Assembly: GCF_900167975.1 (NCBI RefSeq)
Contig: NZ_FUZU01000001.1
Location: 403,361-467,360 of the forward strand
Source: Ohtaekwangia koreensis
GTDB lineage: Bacteria > Bacteroidota > Bacteroidia > Cytophagales > Cyclobacteriaceae
Reading direction: 5' to 3'
Length of the DNA: 64,000 nucleotides
Notes under the pieces: generated by a model
Databases searched by the model: none
What the model was told of the DNA's origin: nothing
What the model saw: only the letters and a program-made list of their open reading frames with translations
Made by a program: the position numbers and the translations under genes
Part shown: positions 1 through 8,578 of the stretch, one piece after another
How the letters are laid out: the number at the start of each line of letters is the position of its first letter
Position numbering within the stretch: the stretch's first letter is position 1

Positions 1-755
1 TTCGATCTATACAGATACCTTCTGCTTCCGGTGAACTGATCCCGATAGGGCAACTTGCTGTGGTGAAATTACTCGATGGTGAAACCAATCTATACCGTGC
101 TGATGGAAAGCGATTGCTTATTGTAAAGACCAACGTGCAAGGTCGCGATCAGGGTGGATTTGTAGCAGAGGCTAAAGTAAAGATTGCTAACGTTATACAT
201 TTGCCACAAGGATATACTATAAATTATGGCGGACAGTTTGAAAACCTCGAACGTGCCGGTAAACAATTAATGATTGCTATACCGCTCACCGTAATTATGG
301 TATTGGTGGTGTTGTTTATGTTGTTTAAAAATCTGAAGTATGCTTTAATGACGCTGGTCTGTGTATTGTTTGCTCTGGCGGGAGGAATCATGGCGTTGTT
401 AATGCGCGGGTATAATTTCAACGTGTCTGCAGGGGTTGGTTTTGTTTCGTTGTTCGGGCTCTCGGTCATGGCCGGGGTGCTACTGATTTCAGCGATCAAC
501 CGTGAACGCACACTCGATAATTCGAACCTTGAGTTTACGCTGAGTAAAGCTGCCTCCGGGCAATTGCGCTCAATCACCATGATGCTGATTGTAGCGATCA
601 TCGGGTTAGTGCCTGCTGCCAGATCATCGGGTATAGGTTCTGATATTCAACGGCCTCTTGCAACCGTAATTATAGGCGGCCTTACGTCTACATTGATCTT
701 TACACCGTTTCTACTCACAGCCTTATACTATTGGATTGAGAAAAAGAAAGTATAA
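1..755 (+). CDS. RND heavy-metal/cation efflux pump, CusA/CzcA type (C-terminal part, cut by window edge)
   Basis: This is the 3' end of a large inner-membrane RND transporter that exports substrates using the proton gradient. The open frame runs in from before base 1 (codons from base 3 read RSIQIPSASGELIPIGQLA), so the GTG at 60 is an internal valine and not a start. The segment VKTNVQGRDQGGFVAEA matches the conserved stretch of the heavy-metal RND (CzcA/CusA) subgroup just before the last membrane block. About five transmembrane helices follow, including LTVIMVLVVLFMLF and VGFVSLFGLSVMAG. The stop TAA abuts the ATG of the next gene, so the two are probably cotranscribed. The metal specificity residues lie outside the window, so the substrate cannot be assigned. 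Confidence 0.88.
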   Translation, partial: RSIQIPSASGELIPIGQLAVVKLLDGETNLYRADGKRLLIVKTNVQGRDQGGFVAEAKVKIANVIHLPQGYTINYGGQFENLERAGKQLMIAIPLTVIMVLVVLFMLFKNLKYALMTLVCVLFALAGGIMALLMRGYNFNVSAGVGFVSLFGLSVMAGVLLISAINRERTLDNSNLEFTLSKAASGQLRSITMMLIVAIIGLVPAARSSGIGSDIQRPLATVIIGGLTSTLIFTPFLLTALYYWIEKKKV

Positions 756-1859
756 ATGAAAGTAACGGTCGCTGTGTGGCTCTGCATGATGGTGATGATA
801 GGTTGCTATGCGCAGGAAGTCAGCAGAGGAGTTCCACTAGCGCTAGGCAAGAGCGACCGTTACATTCTTTTTCCAATGCTGGTAAAATCTCCGGAATATA
901 AATGGGGAGCAGGCGCTGCCGGTATATATTACTTCAAGATTAAGCCCGATTCATTGACAAGAACTTCCAATGTAAAGCTGGTATCTTTTGTCACAGTACG
1001 TAAACAGGTTGTACTTGCTTCCGAAAGCAATATATACTTCCCGCACGAAGACTTCATTCTTCACCTGATTGTAAGTGCCAGCCACTTTCCTGATAAATTC
1101 TGGGGACTAGGGAATACGACCCCATCCTCTGCGGAAGAAGATTATACCATCAGTCAGTATGATATATACCCGCAACTCATTCGGAAAATACGACCGAATC
1201 TTTTTGCCGGCATCAACTACGAGTTTCAAAATGTATTTCGATTTCAATACGATAACAAGCAAGGAGAGAGCCTGTTCGATACTGAAAATATAGCGGGTCG
1301 CTATGGTAGTAAGATTTCAGGAACAGGTATAGTGCTTTGTTGGGATTCACGCAATAATGCTTTTAGTCCCAGTAAAGGATTTTATATTCAATATTTTGTT
1401 AATGCCTACCGGGATTTTATAGGCAGTGACTTTAATTTTAATATTCAGAACCTTGATGTGCGGAAGTATTTTGACTTGCATCACGATCGTGTGCTTGCCT
1501 TTCAGCTTAATATGATTGCTGCCAGTGGCTCCATACCAATTCGCGATTTTTCTGTAATGGGTACCAATATGTATATGCGTGGATATTATGAAGGCCGATA
1601 CCAGGATAAAAACCTGATTGCATTTCAAACTGAATTCCGTACACCTGTATATAAACGATGGGGAGCTGTTCTGTTTACGGGTATTGGTAAAGTTGGACCA
1701 AACTTAGCGTCTGTAGTAAACGGACAAGGGTTAAAACCTTCTGTCGGTGTAGGGCTTCGCTTTTCTCTCAATAAAAAAGAAAAACTGAATTTAAGAATTG
1801 ATGCAGGCTTCGGCAAGCATTCTCAGGGAACGTATATTAATTTAGCGGAAGCATTTTAA
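756..1859 (+). CDS. BamA/TamA-like outer-membrane beta-barrel (surface antigen D15 family) without POTRA domains
   Basis: A 367-residue exported protein starting directly after the stop of the RND pump. Residues 1-19 form a signal peptide ending near CYA-Q. The rest alternates amphipathic beta strands and ends in a C-terminal phenylalanine (LAEAF), typical of outer-membrane barrels. The motif MRGYYEGRY at about residues 272-280 resembles the conserved (V/I)RG(F/Y) element of the Omp85 barrel. Full BamA/TamA proteins carry N-terminal POTRA domains. This one is too short for them, so it belongs with the short 'BamA/TamA family outer membrane protein' group. Linkage to the efflux pump suggests an envelope role, but its function is unknown. 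Confidence 0.75.
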   Translation: MKVTVAVWLCMMVMIGCYAQEVSRGVPLALGKSDRYILFPMLVKSPEYKWGAGAAGIYYFKIKPDSLTRTSNVKLVSFVTVRKQVVLASESNIYFPHEDFILHLIVSASHFPDKFWGLGNTTPSSAEEDYTISQYDIYPQLIRKIRPNLFAGINYEFQNVFRFQYDNKQGESLFDTENIAGRYGSKISGTGIVLCWDSRNNAFSPSKGFYIQYFVNAYRDFIGSDFNFNIQNLDVRKYFDLHHDRVLAFQLNMIAASGSIPIRDFSVMGTNMYMRGYYEGRYQDKNLIAFQTEFRTPVYKRWGAVLFTGIGKVGPNLASVVNGQGLKPSVGVGLRFSLNKKEKLNLRIDAGFGKHSQGTYINLAEAF

Positions 1860-1865
1860 TAGCCT

Positions 1866-3341
1866 ATGAAGTTCTCCCTTAATATTGTGTTTGCACTCCT
1901 GATCGTATCAACGGTTCTTGTAATTTCCAGTTCCTATATTCAGCATCAGAATAGCAAGCAACGAAAAGAATCGATTAGCCAGGTAACGCATACCTATAAA
2001 GTTATCCAGACATCAACGTATCTCATTTCACTCATGAAGGATATGGAGACTGGTCAACATGGATTTATCATTACCGGAGATTCTTCTTTTCTCGAACCAT
2101 ATTATGATGCGAAGGAAGATATCACGCAAGCATTGGATACGCTCACCGGGTTGGTGCGTGAAAATAATCGGCAAGCCTTGCTAATGCAAAATCACATTGA
2201 GCCCATCATCAGAAAGAAGCAGGAGTTCCTGGATCATTCGTTATCAACTTTTAACAGACACGGTCAGGATAGTTCGATGAATCTGATCTCCGCTAAAACG
2301 GGTAAGACCTATATGGATACGTTACGTGTGCTCATGAACGATCTCTCACAACACGAGCGTTACCTGTTGAATCTCCACAATGAAGAATATGAAAAAGGAA
2401 ATGAGCGTGAAGATCTCATTCGACTCGGAAGTATGATTCTGATTGTGATCACGTCTGCTTCTGCGTTTCTTGCACTATATAATAAGCAACGGCAGAATCG
2501 CGCGTTGCTATACGACCTCGAAGAAGCGAACAGTATACTCGAGCAAAAAGTAAGCGACCGAACAGCGGAAATAGGACGAAAGAACGAAGAGACGTTGCGG
2601 CTGAATGAAGAACTGAAACAAAATATAGAAGAGCTCAAAGTTGTACACACCAGGTTGATCGAACTGAATTATGAGAAGGATCATTTTTTGGGCATTGCGT
2701 CACACGATTTGAAATCACCTGTGTCAGGGCTACTGCGACTCATTGAAGTTATGAAGGTTGATAATCCAAACAGGCAAGCTTCCGATCTGCAATACCTCGG
2801 CTATATGGAAGATGCCTGTATAAATATGCAGCGCCTGATTGAAAATCTTCTCGATATAAATAAGATTGAGCATGGCTCTACCGAGATTAATGTTCAAAAA
2901 GTACCCTTGAATAAAATACTCGACCGGTTGAGCAACGAGTTCACTCCGATCGCGATGAAGAAAAATATCACCCTGCGTATAGCCCAGTCGTCAGAAGCTA
3001 TTTATACAGATGAAGATGTGTTGGTACGCATACTGGAGAACTTGCTTTCCAACGCCATAAAGTTTTCGTATCCTGAAAAGGAAGTTACGCTCAAAGTACA
3101 TTTGTCTGATGGCAACGTGATCTTCGAGATCATCGACCATGGACTCGGTATCCGGAATGAAGACCTCCCACGTATTTTTACAAAGTTCGAGCGATTAAAC
3201 AACAAGCCAACAGCAGGGGAGGGATCCACCGGCCTGGGACTTTCTATCGTAAAGGAATTGATACCATTGATCAATGGAGAAATTTCTGTGTCGAGTAAAG
3301 TAGCAGAGGGAACCACTTTTAAAGTAATCTTGCCAGCCTGA
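1866..3341 (+). CDS. CHASE3-domain sensor histidine kinase
   Basis: A 491-residue membrane sensor kinase. A transmembrane helix at residues 6-23 and another at about 186-204 flank an extracytoplasmic CHASE3-type domain with the characteristic METGQHGFIITGD segment near residue 57. A coiled coil (about 210-265) leads to the HisKA dimerization domain with the phosphoacceptor in IASHDLKSP (about residue 279). The HATPase domain has N-box LLSNAIKFS, DHGLGI, a kinase F-box near FTKFERL and GLGLSI. There is no receiver domain, so an unlinked response regulator is needed. The gene follows the barrel gene by 6 bp and may belong to the same transcript. The signal sensed is unknown. Confidence 0.9.
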   Translation: MKFSLNIVFALLIVSTVLVISSSYIQHQNSKQRKESISQVTHTYKVIQTSTYLISLMKDMETGQHGFIITGDSSFLEPYYDAKEDITQALDTLTGLVRENNRQALLMQNHIEPIIRKKQEFLDHSLSTFNRHGQDSSMNLISAKTGKTYMDTLRVLMNDLSQHERYLLNLHNEEYEKGNEREDLIRLGSMILIVITSASAFLALYNKQRQNRALLYDLEEANSILEQKVSDRTAEIGRKNEETLRLNEELKQNIEELKVVHTRLIELNYEKDHFLGIASHDLKSPVSGLLRLIEVMKVDNPNRQASDLQYLGYMEDACINMQRLIENLLDINKIEHGSTEINVQKVPLNKILDRLSNEFTPIAMKKNITLRIAQSSEAIYTDEDVLVRILENLLSNAIKFSYPEKEVTLKVHLSDGNVIFEIIDHGLGIRNEDLPRIFTKFERLNNKPTAGEGSTGLGLSIVKELIPLINGEISVSSKVAEGTTFKVILPA

Positions 3342-3444
3342 TACGTTTTTTTTCGTTCTTCCAACGGAACCTCATCAAAATAGACAACGACTTTGGTGAG
3401 TTGATGTTTCTTATTAATATTGCAGCCCCAATTTTTGGGTAGTT

Positions 3445-3519
3445 CGGGGTGTAGCGCAGCCCGGTTAGCGCACCACGTTAGGGACGTGGGGGTCGGATGT
3501 TCGAATCATCTCACCCCGA
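3445..3519 (+). tRNA. tRNA-Pro (anticodon AGG)
   Basis: A 75-nt cloverleaf can be folded by hand. The acceptor stem is CGGGGTG with CACCCCG and discriminator A. The anticodon stem CCACG/CGTGG closes the loop TTAGGGA, and the T-loop is TTCGAAT with a 5-bp stem. Positions 34-36 read AGG, so it decodes CCU (proline). The body resembles bacterial tRNA-Pro. CCA is not encoded at the 3' end. A34 in a bacterial proline tRNA is uncommon and is listed as a finding. A strong terminator follows immediately. Confidence 0.9.
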
Positions 3520-3524
3520 CCTGG

Positions 3525-3564
3525 GTGGACGAAGGATAAAAATTTTTCCTCGTCCACTTTTTTT
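3525..3564 (+). terminator. Rho-independent terminator after tRNA-Pro
   Basis: An inverted repeat GTGGACGA(A)GG / CCTCGTCCAC encloses a short A/T loop and is followed by seven T residues. It begins 6 nt after the tRNA 3' end. Confidence 0.85.
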
Positions 3565-3584
3565 GTGAGCTAACTCTGTGTTTC

Positions 3585-4280
3585 TCAAGAGAAGTAAGAC
3601 ATTACTTCATTGGCTCTTTTGGTTCGAAACTGATTTTTCTCATAGACTAGTTTTTCAGGGAACACGGAACCAATGATCAATTGTTTCGCTTTTAAATCTT
3701 CATTCTCCCTATAGCATTTATCTAAATTTACCAGCAGAGTCTTAGCAAATTCTAAGTACCCTCGGTAGTCGTCTTCTGCTGAAGCCAGATTAGCTTTCCT
3801 TCGAAGTAAAGCCTCGTTAGTTTGTGGACATTTGTGCTTGATCTCTTTATACTCTCCTGATGCAAGCTCGCCATCCAGCATTAAGTACTGCGCGTTCTCT
3901 ACGCGCTTTCGATTCTTTATACTCTCCGCTTCGATCTCTTGAAGCTCGGTGATAATTATATTCCTATCGGCTTTAATTTTTTGTGATAGTTCTTCATAAG
4001 TAACTTCTGCTGTTTCAGGTTGAGGTGTATACTCTTTAAGAAAGTTTAGAAAGTTCGCATTGGTTTCTTCTGCTCTGAAACGTTCAGGACAACCATGTAC
4101 TGTGATGGTAAAAATACTTACCGCCATTTCCTTTTGATGCACTACCGGATAGAGTCTTCCTACACAACCTGCATTCTAAGAGTCCCCGTAACGGAAGTTG
4201 CTCTTTAAGTGTGTTTTTACCCGGACGCTTCGGAGCACGTCCTTCTAAAATATCTTGTACAGAGTAAAACAGACAACACG
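3585..4280 (-). pseudogene. Large serine recombinase remnant (frameshifted, N-terminally truncated)
   Basis: The intact-frame part (185 residues, bases 3585-4142) matches the C-terminal coiled-coil region of Bacteroidota large serine recombinases: LASGEYKEIKHKC, then KQLIIGSVFPEKLVYE and a short tail. Reading further upstream in another frame gives VQDILEGRAPKRPG, LPLRGLLECRLCRKTLSG and GGKYFYHH, which is the recombinase zinc-ribbon region with its first CxxC. The frame breaks at about base 4112 by one extra base between YHH and VHGCPERF. No catalytic resolvase domain (nucleophilic serine) is found further upstream. The remnant lies about 65 bp downstream of the tRNA-Pro gene and points at it, consistent with a decayed integrated element. 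It cannot be active. Confidence 0.75.
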
Positions 4281-4530
4281 ACTTTTTACTGTAACAACAG
4301 TGAAAAGAGAGAAATTTGATAGCATTTTCGTTTGTATTAGGGGGTACGGAAAACTTACGTTAACTTATGGATAATCTCACCTGCTGCCTTCTGTAAACGG
4401 ACTGGCGCGAAGTTTTCTTCAATCGGATGTTGGGTTCAATGAATAAAAAAGTATACAAGGTCAGCGAACTTATCGTCATTAAACTCATTTTCATTGCAGG
4501 TGATAAATCAGACAGTTGTCTAAGCAGGAT

Positions 4531-6027
4531 ATGGATAGAATAAAAAACATGAATGAGTTAATCATTGTTACCAAAAAGCTCGTCTTTCAAAACGAAGAAA
4601 AAGCAAAACGGACTGCCGAGTTAATCATCGCCAATAAAGAACTCGCTTTTCAAAACGAAGAAAAAGAAAAACGGGCCGCTGAATTAATCATCGCTAACAA
4701 AGAACTTGCTTTTCAAAACGAAGAGAAGGGAAGACGGGCTGCTGAATTAATTATTGCCAACAAAGAACTTGCTTTTCAAAATGAAGAAAAGGAAAAGCGA
4801 GCTGCTGAGTTAATCATCGCCAACAAAGAACTTGCCTTTCAAAATGAAGAAAAGGAAAGACGAGCGGCCGAGTTAATTGTCGCTAATAAAGAACTAGTCT
4901 TTCAGAACGAAGAGAAAGAAAAACGTGCAGGAGAACTGATCATTGCCAACATGGAACTTAAAAAAGCGGAAGAGCAATTCAGACTTGTAGTGGAATCAGT
5001 ACCCAACGCAATAGTGCTTGTTGACAGTGAGGGCTTCATTATCCTTATTAATAATCAGGTAGAAAAGCTTTTTGGATATGAGCGAAATGAATTGATAGGA
5101 AACAAACTTGAAATCCTGATTCCAGAACGATTAGAAGCTCAGCACCCAGGTCATCGAGATGTATTTTTTAAAAACCCAAAAACGCGAGCGATGGGTGCCG
5201 GGCGTGATCTTTTTGCTCTTAAAAAAAATGGTGCAGAAGTTCAGGTAGAAATTGGTCTGAACCCAATTGAAACAGCGAAAGGTATCATCGTATTGGTTTC
5301 CATCATTGACATCACGGAAAGGAAAATTCAGGAAGCCATGCTAAAAAAACATAATAAAGAACTCGAGCAATTTGCTTATATAGCTTCTCACGATCTACAA
5401 GAACCACTTCGCACGGTTTCCAACTATATGCGGGTATTTGAAGAGGATTATATAGCATTGCTGGATGACAATGCACGCAAGTACCTTCAATCAGTAAATA
5501 ATGCTACAAAAAGAATGAGTATGCTGATTAAATCACTTTTGGATTTTTCACGACTGGGTCATAATAAAAAAATCACGTATGCTGATTGCAAAAAGATAAT
5601 TAATAATGTGATCGCAGATCTTCAAACTTTAATAAAGAAAACCAATGCAACTATTGATGTAGCCGAAATGCCTACGCTAAATGTATATAAAATAGAAATT
5701 GGTCAATTATTCCAAAATCTTATAACCAACGCAATTAAATTTCAAAAAAAAGACACCCGCGCTGAAATTAAAATCCGCTCCAGGAAAGTAGATGAAAAAT
5801 GGCTCTTCTCAGTAAGTGATAATGGAATTGGAATTGCACCCGCTCATTTTCAAAAGGTCTTTGATATTTTCCAACGCTTGCAAGTCAGTGATGCATATCA
5901 AGGAAACGGAATTGGACTTGCTAACTGTAAAAAAATTGTTGAACTCCACCAAGGGGAGATTTGGATCGAATCAACGTTAGGAGAAGGAAGCACCTTTAAT
6001 TTCACCATTCCCAATTTATCCTTATGA
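4531..6027 (+). CDS. PAS-domain sensor histidine kinase with tandem coiled-coil repeats
   Basis: A soluble kinase of about 498 residues with no membrane segment. The N-terminus has six 21-residue repeats of the type AELIIANKELAFQNEEK plus a partial seventh, forming a long coiled coil. A PAS/PAC domain follows (roughly residues 150-270, from FRLVVESVPNAIVLVD to IIDITERK). HisKA has its histidine in IASHDLQEP, and the HATPase has N-box NLITNAIKF and GNGIGLANC. The kinase core resembles phytochrome-like kinases that work with single-domain regulators. The next gene is such a regulator and overlaps by 4 bp. ATG at 4531 is chosen; an in-frame TTG at 4516 and an ATG at 4549 are alternatives. Confidence 0.88.
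   Translation: MDRIKNMNELIIVTKKLVFQNEEKAKRTAELIIANKELAFQNEEKEKRAAELIIANKELAFQNEEKGRRAAELIIANKELAFQNEEKEKRAAELIIANKELAFQNEEKERRAAELIVANKELVFQNEEKEKRAGELIIANMELKKAEEQFRLVVESVPNAIVLVDSEGFIILINNQVEKLFGYERNELIGNKLEILIPERLEAQHPGHRDVFFKNPKTRAMGAGRDLFALKKNGAEVQVEIGLNPIETAKGIIVLVSIIDITERKIQEAMLKKHNKELEQFAYIASHDLQEPLRTVSNYMRVFEEDYIALLDDNARKYLQSVNNATKRMSMLIKSLLDFSRLGHNKKITYADCKKIINNVIADLQTLIKKTNATIDVAEMPTLNVYKIEIGQLFQNLITNAIKFQKKDTRAEIKIRSRKVDEKWLFSVSDNGIGIAPAHFQKVFDIFQRLQVSDAYQGNGIGLANCKKIVELHQGEIWIESTLGEGSTFNFTIPNLSL
4552..4929 (+). repeat. 63-bp in-frame tandem repeat, six units, inside the kinase gene
   Basis: Six consecutive 63-bp units each encode 21 residues (three heptads) of the pattern (A/N)ELIIANKELAFQNEEKxKR. 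A degenerate partial unit follows. The units are near-identical in protein but differ at synonymous sites, so the array is not a very recent amplification. The period keeps both the reading frame and the heptad phase. Confidence 0.9.
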
Positions 6028-6461
6028 ATAAAAAGTTAAACTGTATCATGCTGGTTGATGACAACCCTGATGACAATTTTTACCACGAGAGAGTGATAAC
6101 AAGAAGTAATGCTGCCGACATTGTTATACCAAAGGAATCAGCATCGGATGCACTTGAATATTTAAGATCACAAAAGAATAATCACAACACCCACCCCGAT
6201 CTTATTTTTCTGGACATTAACATGCCCGGCATGAACGGATGGGATTTTCTGATGGAATACACCAAGCTGGATAAAAAATTACAAAGCCGGGCTGTTATTG
6301 TAATGCTTACAACTTCAGAGAATCCGGATGATAAGATGAAAGCAAGAGCATTGAATATCGCTGCTGACTTTAAGACAAAACCATTGACCAAAGAAATGTT
6401 GGAAAAAATTATTATCAAGCATTTTAAACAGACAATACCTGACCAGATCATCTTACCTTAG
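6024..6461 (+). CDS. Single-domain response regulator (Rcp1-like receiver)
   Basis: A 145-residue stand-alone receiver domain. The acidic pair is in LVDDNPDDN, the phospho-accepting Asp in IFLDINMPGMNGWDF, the conserved Thr in MLTTSENPDD and the Lys in FKTKPL. The N-terminal DDNPDDxxYHxR pattern is typical of the Rcp1 group that partners phytochrome-like kinases. Its ATG overlaps the stop of the upstream kinase (ATGA), indicating translational coupling. There is no output domain, so the signal probably passes by protein-protein contact. Confidence 0.93.
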   Translation: MNKKLNCIMLVDDNPDDNFYHERVITRSNAADIVIPKESASDALEYLRSQKNNHNTHPDLIFLDINMPGMNGWDFLMEYTKLDKKLQSRAVIVMLTTSENPDDKMKARALNIAADFKTKPLTKEMLEKIIIKHFKQTIPDQIILP

Positions 6462-7281
6462 AGTCCCTGATATATACAATCCTTATTCGAATATATGTGT
6501 TAAGATGTATTTATTTGCGACCATGGTGGCATATAAACTGCTTAGAACAGATTCTGAAGTATGCAACGTTACGGCTATCGTATATATAAGTAAAACTATA
6601 AATGGCTCTTAGTGCTCCTTCCGTATACCAGTAGCTTTAATGTTATAGCAATCCAGGATTTCATAATTTCTGGTACTTCTTCTGGAGATTATTCTGCTCG
6701 TGCTTTGGATTTTTCTAGTTACTAAGGATTGGGTAAAAATTCCAGCGTTTGCTTACGCCCTTAGGTTATGTGAAGCTACTGATCAACTTTCATAATCCTG
6801 ATTTATCCTAATTCTTGCTTTGCCTTTTTCTAGCAGCATCGATTACTTTTCGGCTTGTGACCTTTGGATTTTCTCACGCGAAAATCTCTTGAGCGTCAAA
6901 CGATAGATGAAATACAAGTCTGTACAAAAGTTTAATGTCTTCTAAAAACGGCTCGAAATTTTACCACTCAGGTCGACTTTGAGACAATCAATTGTTCGAA
7001 AAACCTCTATATCGTATGATGTAAAGGGTTTTTTCTTTTCTTTTCTTTTCTTTTATACTAATTCATTTCATTTTATTCGATAGACATATGCCCTATTCGG
7101 TGCCCTGTTTCCCTATACTATATTTAGGGCACAGAATGTTATGTGGTTATCTGGGTATTAAATTATTGAATCACAACTTTTGATTCTTTTGGTGTAACAT
7201 GATAGCTCACGTGCCCGAGAACTGTGAGTAATCAAGGAGGTATTAAAACCTTCTTTTTAAATTACAAATCACGTAACAACT
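6462..7281. other. 820-bp gene-poor stretch
   Basis: No convincing coding region is seen on either strand. Short stop-interrupted runs on the minus strand (for example LLEKGKARIRINQDYE near 6780-6840) could be remnants of a decayed gene but are not identifiable. A TTTTC microsatellite and a weak AAAAACC/GGTTTTT stem near 7010-7036 are the only structured elements noticed. Confidence 0.6.
7031..7054. repeat. (TTTTC)n microsatellite
   Basis: Four complete TTTTC units plus TTTT, preceded by further T residues. It lies in non-coding DNA upstream of no clear gene. Confidence 0.85.
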
Positions 7282-7524
7282 TCAAAAAAATATCTTATAA
7301 AAAAGATCTCCCCATTGAATATAAAATGGATAAGTCACGATATCCCATTTAATGACACCGTTATATATGATTTTAGTTACATATATAGATTCACTATTGT
7401 CGGTATATTTCTTACTGACATAGGTTTCAATCGTGTCGATATAGTTGAAATCATTTTTACCCCACTGTATATATGTTGTTGTTTGCGATTGACGTCCTCC
7501 TCCCTCATCAGTATATACTTTCAT
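7282..7524 (-). CDS. Hypothetical protein, probably a fragment
   Basis: An 80-residue reading frame, not recognised. Its composition (YIQWGKNDFNYIDTIETYV and similar) looks coding. The same frame is open upstream for 30 more codons (including PRKFEFLQNSKQKYGM) up to the TAA stop of the next gene at 7615, without an obvious start codon in that stretch. It may be a small gene starting at the ATG at 7524, or the tail of a longer ancestral protein now cut off by the TAA. There is no signal peptide or membrane segment. Confidence 0.4.
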   Translation of the reverse strand: MKVYTDEGGGRQSQTTTYIQWGKNDFNYIDTIETYVSKKYTDNSESIYVTKIIYNGVIKWDIVTYPFYIQWGDLFYKIFF

Positions 7525-7614
7525 TCCATATTTTTGTTTGCTGTTTTGGAGAAATTCAAATTTTCTTGGAGCATGTAAATTTGGAAAATATACTTCCGTT
7601 TGTGCGTTTCGTTT

Positions 7615-8418
7615 TTATTTTTTCAACCCTATAAAACTCCAAAAATTAAATTTAGGTCTTTCAATTTGTTTGTTTTGTTCTTGGGACATTTTTTCCAACT
7701 CCAAATAGGATTTAATTCCAACTTTAGCTCTGTCTGCAACTACGACACCATAATGATTCCCGACATTGGAACATATCCTTTCAAACTTGCCAAGCGAAAC
7801 CATTCTTTCAATTATTCGAACTCCGTCTGCGTAGTCTTCAAAAATGTCAACTGGTAATGGTCTGTAGTTCGATGTTGACTTAATGAATTTTGAAAAGAAG
7901 TATGGATCTAGGTCACCAAATTCAAGACCGAAAACAAGAGGGACTTCTATGAGCTGTCCTGTTTCATTATTTTCAAAACCACAATGAAATCCATGAACAA
8001 AATATCTCCAGCCTTTAATTTTCCCAATTTGTCGTTTGTCACACTTTAGCTCGTTGAACGTTTCCATTGGAAAGTCCTTATTTAACTTCAAGTCAAGTTC
8101 GTCAACCAACTTGAATAGTAATTCTTCTCCTAACTTTCGGTAATCCTTTGCACATTGCTCAAAAAAGGCTTGATTGGTTTCAATTTCTTGATCTGTTATA
8201 AGTTTGGCAATATTTATTTCGGGTTCAATTGTATGTATTCCAATCTGAAAACCCGGGAGTTCATTTTTCAATTTTTGTCCGACTGCTTCTCGTTGACTTT
8301 GAACTCCCTTTTCAAAAACAAGTTTCAATATCCGTTCCCGCGGAATTGCTTGAACTGTTTCAAGTGTCGGAATTCGTTCAACCGAACTTATTGCAATTAT
8401 GTCTGTCGTTCTGTTCAA
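7615..8418 (-). CDS. Hypothetical protein, soluble, 267 aa
   Basis: An intact frame with an ATG start and no signal peptide. The central part (GWRYFVHGFHCGFENNE, then IEVPLVFGLEFGDLDPYFF) resembles small uncharacterised families often found as cargo in accessory regions, but I do not recognise a domain with certainty. The N-terminal third is charged and helical. Upstream on the minus strand lies a copy-like trace of the recurring intergenic module of this window (about 8437-8470). TATA content is visibly lower than in the core genes. Function unknown. Confidence 0.6.
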   Translation of the reverse strand: MNRTTDIIAISSVERIPTLETVQAIPRERILKLVFEKGVQSQREAVGQKLKNELPGFQIGIHTIEPEINIAKLITDQEIETNQAFFEQCAKDYRKLGEELLFKLVDELDLKLNKDFPMETFNELKCDKRQIGKIKGWRYFVHGFHCGFENNETGQLIEVPLVFGLEFGDLDPYFFSKFIKSTSNYRPLPVDIFEDYADGVRIIERMVSLGKFERICSNVGNHYGVVVADRAKVGIKSYLELEKMSQEQNKQIERPKFNFWSFIGLKK

Positions 8419-8436
8419 TGGTGTCGCTTCTTAAAA

Positions 8437-8470
8437 TGACGCGCAACGTTTACCTATTAGCCGTTGCGGC
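8437..8470 (-). repeat. Degenerate copy of the recurring intergenic module
   Basis: On the minus strand the bases read GCAACGGCTAATAGG then AAACGTTGCGCGTCAT. This matches the spacing and core of the module seen better at 55302-55350 (GCAACGATGTTCTTATA...GCGTTGGCGGTAAT). It sits just upstream of the 7615-8418 gene. Confidence 0.35.
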
Positions 8471-8578
8471 TTTAAGTTTAGTAAATTGTCTTACGTTACA
8501 AATATTTTGAGGTGATAAAATTTATACCTTAACCCAAACCCCGCAATGGATTATACATTTTGTTGGTAGGTGCCCCTT

